NCBI RefSeq assembly: GCF_900302445.1
Contig: NZ_ONZF01000004.1
Span: 248,001-312,000 of the forward strand
DNA length: 64,000 nucleotides
Source: Palleronia abyssalis
Lineage (GTDB): Bacteria; Pseudomonadota; Alphaproteobacteria; Rhodobacterales; Rhodobacteraceae
Direction of reading: 5' to 3'
The position numbers and the translations under genes were made by a program. Positions 15,894 to 24,163 of the stretch are shown piece by piece. The first letter of the stretch is position 1, and every line of letters begins with the position of its first letter. Under the pieces are notes generated by a model. It was not told the DNA's origin, did not search any database, and saw only the letters and a list, made by a program, of their open reading frames with translations.

Positions 15894-17951
15894 TCAGATC
15901 GGCGGCAGGCCGCGCTTCAGCTCGTCGATCCATGGTCCGGCGACCGCATCCGAGGGCGCGCGCCAGTCGCCCCGGGGAGACAAGGCGCCGCCGGGGGATA
16001 CCTTGGGCCCGTTGGGCAGGGCGGACCGCTTGAACTGGCTGAACGCGAAGAACCGGTGCAGGAACACTTCCAGCCACTTTGCAATCTCGGCGAGGTCGTA
16101 TTCCCGCTTGGCCGTCGCCGGAAAGTCGATCGGCCAGCTGCCTTGCCCGGCATCGTGCCAAGCATGCCACGCCAGGAAGGCGACCTTCGAGGGCGCAAGC
16201 CCGTAGCGCATGATATGGAACAGGAAGAAATCGTGCAGGTCGTAGGGGCCGATCATGTCCTCGGTCGACTGAAGCTCTTCCTCTTCGCCCTGGGGGACAA
16301 GCTCAGGTGAGATCCGGGTGCCCAGGATCGCTTCGAGGACTTCGACCGTCGTTGCGTCGAACTGGTCGGTCTGCATGGTCCACCGCACGAGATACTGGAT
16401 CAGCGTCTTGGGCACGCCTGAATTGACGGCGTAATGGCTCATCTGATCGCCGACGCCGTAGGTGCACCAGCCCAACGCGAGTTCGGACAGGTCGCCAGTA
16501 CCAATGACAAAGCCGCCATTCTGGTTGGCCAGTCGGAACAGGTAATCCGTGCGCAGCCCGGCCTGCACATTCTCGAAGGTGACGTCATAGACCGGTTCAC
16601 CCCCGGCAAAGGGATGCCCCATGTCCGTCAGCATCTGCTCGGCAGCCGGGCGGATATCGATCTCGGCCGCCTCGATGCCCAGCGCCTGCATCAGTTTCCA
16701 CGCGTTGCCCTTGGTTTCGTCCCCGGTGGCGAAGCCCGGCATCGTGTATCCCAAGATCGTCGTGCGTGGCAGGCCCAGCTTGTCGCAAACCTTCGCGGCC
16801 ACGATCAGCGCGTGCGTGGAATCAAGGCCACCAGATACGCCGATGATCATGCGTCCCCCGCCTGTCGCCTCGAACCGGCGGCGCAGGCCTTCGACTTGGA
16901 TGTTGAACGCCTCGTAGCAGTCCTGGTCGAGGTGGCTGCGCCGGTTGGGCACATAGGGATAGCGCCGGATCGGGCGGATCAGACCGGCATCCTGAAAATG
17001 GGGCCGGTGGTCAAAGGGGATGCGACGAAATTCGCGGTGCGACATCTCGGCCGAGTCGGAATATGTCCCGGTGCGCATCCGTTCGTTCAAGATGCGCTGC
17101 GTGTCGATATCGGCCAGGCAAAGCTGCGGATCGAGGGAAAAGCGCTCGGACTCGGCCATCAGGTCGCCCAGCTCGTAAATCGCGCCCTGCCCGTCCCAGG
17201 CCAAATCCGTGGTGCTTTCCCCCGGGCCAGCCGCCGAATAGGCGTAAGCCGCCATCGCCCGCGCCGATTGCGATCGGCAGAGCATGTGGCGTTCGTCCGA
17301 TTTGCCGATGGTAATGTTCGACGCCGACAGGTTCGCGAGGATCGTGGCGCCGTGCAGCGCGGCCTCGGACGAGGGAGGGATGGCTGCCCAGTAATCCTCG
17401 CAAATCTCGACGTGCAGGACGAACCCCGGCAGATCCGAGGCTTCGAAGATCAGATCGCTGCCGAAGGGCACATCCGTGTCGCCCAAACGCATGGTTCTGC
17501 CCCTGACGTTCCGGCCATGGGCAAACCAACGTTTCTCGTAGTATTCGCGGTAGTTCGGAAGGTAGGATTTCGGCACCACGCCAAGGACGCGCCCGCGCGA
17601 GATCACGATCGCACAGTTGTAAAGCTTTCCGCCCTGCCGCATCGGCGCGCCCACCAGTAGCACCGGATCCAGATCCGAGCTTTCCCGCACGATCCGGTCC
17701 AGCGCGTCCTCGACCGCGCCCAGTAGCGCGGTCTGCATGTGCAGATCGTCGAGCGCATAGGAGGACAGGCAAAGCTCGGGGAAGACCAGAAGGTCTACGC
17801 GCGCCGCGTGGGCGCGCTTGGCCTCTTCGAGGATGGCGTCGCGATTATAGGCGACATCGGCGGTCCGCACGCGTGGCGTGCTGGTCCCCACCCGGACGAA
17901 CCCGTGCCGATGCAGGGCATAAAAGCTTTCCGGCGAAAGACGATCCGTCAT
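15894..17951 (-). CDS. nadE: Glutamine-dependent NAD+ synthetase
   Basis: The 685-residue protein joins an N-terminal nitrilase-type glutaminase (about residues 10-290) to a C-terminal NAD synthetase. The glutaminase triad is visible as E in FPELCLSSYA, K in VPKSYLPNYRE and C in EICEDYWA. The synthetase P-loop reads GVSGGLDSTHAL, and GTGDLSELALGW is conserved. It converts nicotinate adenine dinucleotide to NAD with glutamine as nitrogen donor. The ATG at 17951 follows AGGAAGGA. The start overlaps the pncC stop (ATGA), so two NAD-salvage steps are coupled. Confidence 0.94.
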   Translation of the reverse strand: MTDRLSPESFYALHRHGFVRVGTSTPRVRTADVAYNRDAILEEAKRAHAARVDLLVFPELCLSSYALDDLHMQTALLGAVEDALDRIVRESSDLDPVLLVGAPMRQGGKLYNCAIVISRGRVLGVVPKSYLPNYREYYEKRWFAHGRNVRGRTMRLGDTDVPFGSDLIFEASDLPGFVLHVEICEDYWAAIPPSSEAALHGATILANLSASNITIGKSDERHMLCRSQSARAMAAYAYSAAGPGESTTDLAWDGQGAIYELGDLMAESERFSLDPQLCLADIDTQRILNERMRTGTYSDSAEMSHREFRRIPFDHRPHFQDAGLIRPIRRYPYVPNRRSHLDQDCYEAFNIQVEGLRRRFEATGGGRMIIGVSGGLDSTHALIVAAKVCDKLGLPRTTILGYTMPGFATGDETKGNAWKLMQALGIEAAEIDIRPAAEQMLTDMGHPFAGGEPVYDVTFENVQAGLRTDYLFRLANQNGGFVIGTGDLSELALGWCTYGVGDQMSHYAVNSGVPKTLIQYLVRWTMQTDQFDATTVEVLEAILGTRISPELVPQGEEEELQSTEDMIGPYDLHDFFLFHIMRYGLAPSKVAFLAWHAWHDAGQGSWPIDFPATAKREYDLAEIAKWLEVFLHRFFAFSQFKRSALPNGPKVSPGGALSPRGDWRAPSDAVAGPWIDELKRGLPPI

Positions 17952-18451
17952 TCCAATCCTTCCTCGAACATTTCGACCGCGACCTGCAAACACGCGAGGC
18001 GGACGCCGCTACGTCCGATCGAGCCGAAATGTTCCTCGCGATGCAAGGTCTTGCGGTTGCGGACGGCGCATCCGAAATGAACCAGGCCTTCTTCGGCGCC
18101 TCCCGCGGGACCGGCAAATCCGGTTACCGAAAACGCGACATGGGCCGCGGACCTGTCCAGCGTCCCATCGGCCATGGCAATCGCAACGGGGCGCGAAACA
18201 GCCCCATGCCGATTCAGAAGATCGGGCGGCACCCCCAGCATGTCGGCCTTTGCCCGATCCGTATAAACGACGTACCCCCGGTCAAAGGCATGGGAACTGC
18301 CTTCGACATCGGTGAAGAGAGATGCGACCAGACCGCCCGTGCAGCTTTCGGCGGTGGCCAGCATCCGTTCCAGGCCGCAGGCGCGATCCAGAACCTGCCG
18401 TATCCGATCCTGCAAGGCGTCGGGTATGTCGGTGACGAGCGTTTCGACCAT
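17948..18451 (-). CDS. pncC: CinA-family nicotinamide-nucleotide amidohydrolase (PncC)
   Basis: The 167-residue protein is a stand-alone CinA C-terminal domain. The motif ATAESCTGGLVASLFTDVEG matches the family active region, and SVTGFAGPAGGAEEGLVHFG follows. PncC removes ammonia from nicotinamide mononucleotide to give nicotinate mononucleotide. Its product leads to the substrate of the overlapping nadE gene. The ATG at 18451 is used because AAGGGA is well placed; a TTG lies two codons upstream. The start region of an anmK operon lies 87 nt upstream on the same strand. Confidence 0.9.
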   Translation of the reverse strand: MVETLVTDIPDALQDRIRQVLDRACGLERMLATAESCTGGLVASLFTDVEGSSHAFDRGYVVYTDRAKADMLGVPPDLLNRHGAVSRPVAIAMADGTLDRSAAHVAFSVTGFAGPAGGAEEGLVHFGCAVRNRKTLHREEHFGSIGRSGVRLACLQVAVEMFEEGLE

Positions 18452-18538
18452 CTTCAATCCCTTGGGGCTTCCTCGCCCAACGGAGTTTCGCGCCGTCGGT
18501 TTCCCGAGGACTGGCCCGGGGCGACCATGACCCGAGAT

Positions 18539-19666
18539 TCAGGCGTTCGCCGCCTTGGCGATACGGCCGGCCACCATGGGTTCGGGCACACCCGTCGTTG
18601 TCGGGAACGTCACCGGGATACCCCCAAGACGACACATCGCGAGAAACGCAAAGCACTGCGCCTCGATGGCGTCGCCCTGCCAGCCCACTTCCTCGGCAGG
18701 CTCAATCCGGATGCGGGCATAGGTCTCGATCATCCGAAGCAGGGTCGGATTGTGGCGCCCGCCGCCGCAGACGATCAACCGATCCGGCCGTTCCGGCAGA
18801 AGATCGAGGCCGCGCCCAACGGCAGACGCGGTAAAGGCCGTCAGCGTGGCAGCCGCGTCCTCGGGGGGCAGATCATGTACCCAGTCATGCCCGAAATCGA
18901 ACCGGTCGAGCGATTTGGGATAGTCCCGCGCAAGGTACGGGTGCTTCAGCTGCGCGGTCAGTCGCGCGTCGTCCACCCGTCCAGCGGCCGCAAGCTTTCC
19001 CCCACGGTCCATATCCCCGAGGCCCAGATAAGCCACAAGATCGTTGATCGGGGCATTCGCCGGCCCCGTGTCGAACGCGATCAACGTCCCGTCGGCATCG
19101 CGCGCCGTCACGTTGCCCACACCGCCGAGGTTCAGAACGGCCGTCCCCGCGCCATCTTCCAGATCGCGTAGCAGCGCCCCGTGATAGATCGCCGACAGCG
19201 GTGCCCCCTGGCCGCCGGCCTCCATATCCCCGCTTCGAAAATCGTAGACAACCGGAACGCCCAGGATGTCGGCCATCAGTTTCCCGTCGCCAAGCTGCCG
19301 TGTCTGCCCCTTTCGACCCTCGTCCGGGGCACGGTGCAGCACGGTCTGACCGTGGAATCCGACGGCAGCGATCTGGTCCACCGAAAGGCCTGCATCCGTG
19401 ACGAGGTTGCGCACGGCGTCCGACTGGGCGCGGGTGATTCTGTCTTCCGCGTCGGCAAAGATCGCTGGCTCGGGGCCCTCGAAATTCCAGGCGCGCGCTT
19501 CGGACAGGCATCGCGCCAGCATGTCCCGCGTTTCGGTGTCGTAGGGCGCCAGGGTGTAGGGCCCGAACTCGATCACGCGGGTGCCGTCGCTGCGCAAGAG
19601 CGCCACGTCGATATGCCCGTCGAGGACGGTTCCGGTCATCAGTCCGACGGTCCAGTCAGGATCCAT
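18539..19666 (-). CDS. anmK: Anhydro-N-acetylmuramic acid kinase
   Basis: The 375-residue protein shows the kinase opening GLMTGTVLDGHIDVAL, the FHGQTVLHRAP motif, LNLGGVGNVTA and FDTGPANAPIND. These are diagnostic of AnmK, and the length is normal. AnmK opens the 1,6-anhydro ring and phosphorylates it, giving MurNAc-6-phosphate in the cytoplasm. The product is the substrate of MurQ, encoded at the head of the same gene string. GGAGAG precedes the ATG, which is only 2 nt after the stop of the serine hydrolase gene. Confidence 0.95.
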   Translation of the reverse strand: MDPDWTVGLMTGTVLDGHIDVALLRSDGTRVIEFGPYTLAPYDTETRDMLARCLSEARAWNFEGPEPAIFADAEDRITRAQSDAVRNLVTDAGLSVDQIAAVGFHGQTVLHRAPDEGRKGQTRQLGDGKLMADILGVPVVYDFRSGDMEAGGQGAPLSAIYHGALLRDLEDGAGTAVLNLGGVGNVTARDADGTLIAFDTGPANAPINDLVAYLGLGDMDRGGKLAAAGRVDDARLTAQLKHPYLARDYPKSLDRFDFGHDWVHDLPPEDAAATLTAFTASAVGRGLDLLPERPDRLIVCGGGRHNPTLLRMIETYARIRIEPAEEVGWQGDAIEAQCFAFLAMCRLGGIPVTFPTTTGVPEPMVAGRIAKAANA

Positions 19667-19668
19667 TG

Positions 19669-20640
19669 TCACTCTCCGTTCAGGGCGTCGCCGACATCGC
19701 GGCGCAGGTCTGCGATCCCGCTGTCGGCATGGCGTGTGGGGTGGACGCGGTTGGTCAGCAGGGTCCAGGCGCGGCCGGCGTCGAAGTCGACCCAAAGACC
19801 GGTACCCGTAAACCCGGTATGGCCAATGGTCGCGGGCGAACACGCCATGCCCCCGGACCAACCGGCATGGCGGCGTTCCCACCCGTGGGTCCGCGTGTCA
19901 GACAGGGGCTGCGCGATCTCGGTCGGGCCGCGGGCCAGCACCATCTGCGCGAAGTCGAGGACCGCCGTCCCCGTTCCGAACAGACCGGCATGCCCCGACC
20001 CTTTCAGCGCATGGCAATTCTCGTCATGCACCTCTCCCCGGATCAGACGCCCCCGCCATGAGCAGACCTCGGTCGGGGCGCAGGTTTCCGGGTCGGGATG
20101 GAACGTGAAACCGGGACCGGGGTCCACGTCTTGGATGCCCCGCCCTTCGATCCGTTCCAGCGCGATACCCAGAAGAATGAAGTTGATGTCCGAGTAGACC
20201 GGTGTCGCCAGATGGCGCCATTCGCGCTGAAGGACAAAGGCGCGCAGCGTCGCCGGGTCGCTACCGTAGGTATAGATCGGCTCGACCGCCGGGAAGGGCG
20301 TCTGGTGGCCCAGACATTGCCGGACAGTGACCTGCCGTTCCCAGGCCGCAAGGTCGTATTGGCGCAGATCAGGGATCACGTCGGTCAGCGGGGCGTCGAG
20401 GGCCATGCGACCGGCCCGAACGTGGCCGAGAATGCGTTCGGTCGTGAAGATCACCTTGGTCAGGGAGGCGAGGTCGAAGACGGTCTCCTCCCTCATCGGC
20501 TCGGGCGCGGGGATGCGCGCGGCCTGACCCTGTGCGACCAAGGTCCGGTCGTCCCCGTCGATCACTCCAAGAACGGCGCCGGGGATGCGGCCCGCGTCTA
20601 TGGCCGCGTCGATCAAGGACAGGGCGCGGTCGATCTTCAT
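19669..20640 (-). CDS. Beta-lactamase-family serine hydrolase in a peptidoglycan-recycling operon
   Basis: The 323-residue protein is of the class C beta-lactamase/EstB type. The nucleophile motif S-x-x-K is SLTK in DLASLTKVIFTTE, and the Tyr motif lies in YSDINFILLG. A GHTGFTGTGLW segment stands where the third motif is expected. No signal peptide is present, so it should act in the cytoplasm. Its start overlaps the ABC ATPase stop (ATGA) and anmK follows. In E. coli the murQP operon also contains a beta-lactamase-family gene (yfeW), which supports a role on muropeptides, such as trimming peptides or esters. The exact reaction is inferred. Confidence 0.82.
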   Translation of the reverse strand: MKIDRALSLIDAAIDAGRIPGAVLGVIDGDDRTLVAQGQAARIPAPEPMREETVFDLASLTKVIFTTERILGHVRAGRMALDAPLTDVIPDLRQYDLAAWERQVTVRQCLGHQTPFPAVEPIYTYGSDPATLRAFVLQREWRHLATPVYSDINFILLGIALERIEGRGIQDVDPGPGFTFHPDPETCAPTEVCSWRGRLIRGEVHDENCHALKGSGHAGLFGTGTAVLDFAQMVLARGPTEIAQPLSDTRTHGWERRHAGWSGGMACSPATIGHTGFTGTGLWVDFDAGRAWTLLTNRVHPTRHADSGIADLRRDVGDALNGE

Positions 20641-22340
20641 GACAATGGCTCCTTGGCGACCCGGTGGTCGGGGCCGACCTCCTGCCACGTCTGGTCCGGC
20701 GGGACAAATCCCACGGGGCGCAGAAGCGACGGCACCTCTTCGGTGTCCAGCGTGTAGTCGATCCGTCGGCGATCGATCGAGGGAATCGCCGAGATGAGCT
20801 TCTGCGTATAGGGATGGCGCGGAGACGACAGGACATCGCGTGCCGCGCCAACCTCTACAATGCGTCCGGCATATAGCACCGCGATCCGGTGCGCGATCCG
20901 TTCCACCACGGCCATGTCGTGCGAGACGAACAGATAGGCCAGCCCGAACTCTCGCTGAAGATCGACCAGCAAATCCAGCACCTTCGCCTGAACCGAGACG
21001 TCCAGCGCCGACACGGCCTCGTCCAGCACCAGAACCTTCGGGTTCAGCATCAGGGCGCGGGCGATGCACAGGCGCTGACGCTGGCCGCCGGAAAATTCGT
21101 GCGGGAACCGATCCAGATCGTCGGGCAGATCCACCCGCCCCAGCAGCGTGCGCATTCGCTCTAGCACATCGGCATCCACATTCTGTCCGGCGGCGATCAC
21201 AGGTTCGGCCAGAAGCCCGCGCACCGTCATCCGGGGGTTGAGGGACGCGTTCGGGTTTTGGAACACCATCTGGACGGCAGCCGTGCCCCCCGTCTCGATC
21301 CTCCCGGCCGAGGGGCGCACGAGGTCGAGGATCGCCCGCGCCGTGGTCGACTTGCCCGAGCCGCTTTCGCCGACGATCCCCAGCGTCTCTCCGGGGACCA
21401 GGTCGAAGGACACGCCATCGACGGCGTGAACCACCCCGCGGGTCTTGCGAAGGAACCCACCCCCTACGGGGAACCGCACGCTGAGGCCGCGGACATCCAG
21501 CGCGGGGACCTGCCCCGTGCGCGCGCCGTCGGTCCGCGCAGCCTGCCCGGCCCGGAAATGGGGCACCGCACCCAGCAGGTGGCGGGTATAGTCATGAGCG
21601 GGCCGGTCCAGCACCTGGTCGGCCGCGCCGTTTTCCACCGCCTCACCACCCCGCATCACCATGATCCGATCCGCCAGACCCGCCACGAGGCCAATATCGT
21701 GCGTGATGAAGATCAGGCCGGTCCCGGTGTCGCGCTTCAGCTCGGCCAGAAGTCCCATGATCTGCGCCTGTATCGTGACGTCAAGCGCGGTCGTCGGCTC
21801 GTCCGCTATCAGAAGTCGCGGCTCGCCCGCCAGTGCGATGGCGATCATCACCCGTTGCAGCATCCCGCCCGACATCTGGTGCGGGGCTTGGTCCAGCCGG
21901 CGCGCGGCGTCCGGGATGCGCACGCGGTCCAGCGCCCGGATCGACGCGTCCCGCACGGCCCGTCCCGACAGGCCATGCTGCTTGCGGAACACCTCTCCGA
22001 TCTGCGTGCCGACCTTCAGAACCGGGTTGAGCGAGGTCATCGGCTCTTGGAAGATCATCCCGATTTCGCGACCGCGCAGGCGCTGCATCTGCCCCTCGGA
22101 CGCGGTGGCAAGGTCGATCTTCCTGTCGAACGTCGCCCGCCCGCCCAGGATCCGCCCGCCGCCGAAATCGATCAGCCGATTGATCGCCATTGCGGTGACG
22201 GACTTGCCGGACCCGCTTTCGCCGACGATGGCCAGCGTCTCTCCGGCGGTGACGTCGAAATCGACGCCATGCACGACCTCGGTCTCGTGCCCTTCCCGCC
22301 CGAATCCTACGCGCAGGTCCCTGACCGACAGAAGCGTCAT
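20637..22340 (-). CDS. Dipeptide/oligopeptide-type ABC transporter, fused double ATPase
   Basis: The 567-residue protein holds two complete ATPases in tandem (a DppD-DppF fusion, as in GsiA). Walker A GESGSGKS occurs twice; the signatures are MSGGMLQRVMIAIAL and FSGGQRQRLCIARAL; Walker B regions read IADEPTTALD and LDEAVSALD. It energises the two permeases encoded immediately upstream in the operon, overlapping the second by ATGA. Between murQ and anmK, the system is a candidate importer of muropeptides or anhydroMurNAc-peptides. Ordinary dipeptide uptake is the alternative. Confidence 0.92.
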   Translation of the reverse strand: MTLLSVRDLRVGFGREGHETEVVHGVDFDVTAGETLAIVGESGSGKSVTAMAINRLIDFGGGRILGGRATFDRKIDLATASEGQMQRLRGREIGMIFQEPMTSLNPVLKVGTQIGEVFRKQHGLSGRAVRDASIRALDRVRIPDAARRLDQAPHQMSGGMLQRVMIAIALAGEPRLLIADEPTTALDVTIQAQIMGLLAELKRDTGTGLIFITHDIGLVAGLADRIMVMRGGEAVENGAADQVLDRPAHDYTRHLLGAVPHFRAGQAARTDGARTGQVPALDVRGLSVRFPVGGGFLRKTRGVVHAVDGVSFDLVPGETLGIVGESGSGKSTTARAILDLVRPSAGRIETGGTAAVQMVFQNPNASLNPRMTVRGLLAEPVIAAGQNVDADVLERMRTLLGRVDLPDDLDRFPHEFSGGQRQRLCIARALMLNPKVLVLDEAVSALDVSVQAKVLDLLVDLQREFGLAYLFVSHDMAVVERIAHRIAVLYAGRIVEVGAARDVLSSPRHPYTQKLISAIPSIDRRRIDYTLDTEEVPSLLRPVGFVPPDQTWQEVGPDHRVAKEPLS

Positions 22341-23176
22341 GCCAGCGCCCTTCTGGTCCGCGGATCGAACACGTCGCGCAGGGCGTCGCCCAGCAGATTG
22401 AAGCCCAGAACCGACAGCATGATGACAAGGGCGGGGAAGATCAGCATCCAGGGCGCCGTCTCCATCAGGTTGCGGCTGTCCGACAGCATCAGGCCAAGCG
22501 ACGGGCTAGGCGGCTGCGTGCCGAGGCCCAGAAAGCTCAGCGCCGCCTCGGTCAGAAGGGCCCAGGCCAGCGCCAGGGTGATCTGCACGGTCAGGGGCGC
22601 GACGAGGTTCGTCAGAAGGTGGCGGATCAGGATGTAGCGGCGCGAACTGCCGAACGTGCGTGCCGCGTCCACGAAACTGCGGGTCTTCAGCGACAGCGCG
22701 GGGCCGCGCACAACGCGCGTGAAGATCGGCGTGTAGACGATGGCGATCGCCACGACCGAGGTGACGAGGCCCGGCCCCAGGATCGCGACGATCAACAGCG
22801 CCAGCAGAATGGCCGGAAACGCCAGCAGCACGTCCATCGCCCGCATCACGGCCCCGTCCCACAGCTTGCCGAACCACGCCGCGGTCAGGCCCAGAACCGT
22901 TCCGGCCCCCGCCGCAAGACCGACGGACAGAAGCGCCACCGCGAAGGACTGGCCGATCCCCACCATCAACCGGCTGAGGATGTCGCGGCCGAACAGATCG
23001 GTCCCCATCCAGTAGGTCGCACCGGGGCCTTGCAACCGCGCCAGCCGGTCCTGCGCCAGCGGATCGTGGGGCGTCAGGCCCAGCAGACCCAGCACGGCGG
23101 CGACGGCGAAAACCGCGATGACGACCACCCCGATCTGGCCGGACGTATGCCGCAGAAGCGCACGCAGGACCGCCAT
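22337..23176 (-). CDS. Dipeptide-type ABC transporter permease (DppC/OppC-like)
   Basis: The 279-residue protein has about six membrane segments. It contains the DppC signature GTDLFGRDILSRL near residue 57 and the EAA-loop region ARTFGSSRRYILIRHLL. EAALSFLGLGTQPPSPSLG is also family-typical. Start and stop both overlap neighbouring genes of the operon. It forms the inner-membrane channel with the DppB-like protein. Confidence 0.92.
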   Translation of the reverse strand: MAVLRALLRHTSGQIGVVVIAVFAVAAVLGLLGLTPHDPLAQDRLARLQGPGATYWMGTDLFGRDILSRLMVGIGQSFAVALLSVGLAAGAGTVLGLTAAWFGKLWDGAVMRAMDVLLAFPAILLALLIVAILGPGLVTSVVAIAIVYTPIFTRVVRGPALSLKTRSFVDAARTFGSSRRYILIRHLLTNLVAPLTVQITLALAWALLTEAALSFLGLGTQPPSPSLGLMLSDSRNLMETAPWMLIFPALVIMLSVLGFNLLGDALRDVFDPRTRRALA

Positions 23177-24135
23177 CAGCTTGCCCCGTACCGGATGCGG
23201 GGATCCAGCGCGGCATAGGCCAAGTCGACGAGCAGGTTCACCAGAAGAAAGTTGAACGCGATGAACAGGACGACCCCCTGAACGAGCGCGTAATCACGTT
23301 GCAGGATCGCATCCAGAACCACGCGCCCCAGCCCCGGCAGGGCGAAGATCTGCTCGACGATCACCGCGCCGCCCAACAGGTACCCGAACTCGACTCCGCT
23401 GAGCGTGATCACCGGGATCAGGGCGTTCGGCAGGGCGTGACGCCAGATGACATAGCGTTGAGAAAACCCCTTCGACCGGGCGGTGCGCACGTAGTCCTCG
23501 CCAAGGATATCCAGCATCGCCGCGCGCGAGATCCGCGTGACAGCCGCAGCGAAGGCGGTCCCTAAGGCAATTGCGGGCAGGATCATCTGCGCAAGGTTGC
23601 CCAGAGGATCCTCAGTCAGGGGAACGAACCGGCCCATGGTCGGCAAGATCCCGAAGACCACCGACAGGATATAGATCGCAAGAAGCGCCAGCACGAAGTT
23701 CGGGGTGGACTGCCCGATCATGGCGAAGACCCGCACGATCAGATCCGAAGGACGCTCGACCCGCGTGGCCGCGAATACGCCCGCGGGCAAGCCGATCATC
23801 AGGGCGATCACCATGGACAGAAGCGCAAGCTCCAGCGTCAGGGGAAAGCGGTCGATTATGATCCGCGACACCGGCTGTCCGTAGGTCACCGAAAGCCCCA
23901 GATCGCCCTGAAGCAGACCGGTCAGCCAGCGCCAGTATTGCACCGCCCAGTTCTGATCCAGCCCGAAATACGCCGTCAGCGACTCGCGCTGTGCGGGCGT
24001 CAGAAGGCCGGATTCGGTGCCCAGCATCGCCGTGATGGCGTCGCCGGGCACCAACCTGATCGCCACGAAAACGAAGACCGAGACGCCGAGCATCACGACG
24101 GGAAACATTAGCAATCGGCGCAGGACGTAGCTCAT
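23176..24135 (-). CDS. Dipeptide-type ABC transporter permease (DppB/OppB-like)
   Basis: The 319-residue protein opens MSYVLRRLLMFPVVMLGVSV, with the VRLVPGD-like IRLVPGDAI and the QYWRWLTGLLQGDLG segment expected of DppB. The cytoplasmic coupling loop reads VRTARSKGFSQRYVIWRHAL. It ends PRIRYGAS. GAGGG precedes the ATG. The receptor gene lies 28 nt upstream on the same strand. Confidence 0.92.
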   Translation of the reverse strand: MSYVLRRLLMFPVVMLGVSVFVFVAIRLVPGDAITAMLGTESGLLTPAQRESLTAYFGLDQNWAVQYWRWLTGLLQGDLGLSVTYGQPVSRIIIDRFPLTLELALLSMVIALMIGLPAGVFAATRVERPSDLIVRVFAMIGQSTPNFVLALLAIYILSVVFGILPTMGRFVPLTEDPLGNLAQMILPAIALGTAFAAAVTRISRAAMLDILGEDYVRTARSKGFSQRYVIWRHALPNALIPVITLSGVEFGYLLGGAVIVEQIFALPGLGRVVLDAILQRDYALVQGVVLFIAFNFLLVNLLVDLAYAALDPRIRYGAS

Positions 24136-24163
24136 GCGGTTCCCTCGGGCGCCCCGGTCAGGA

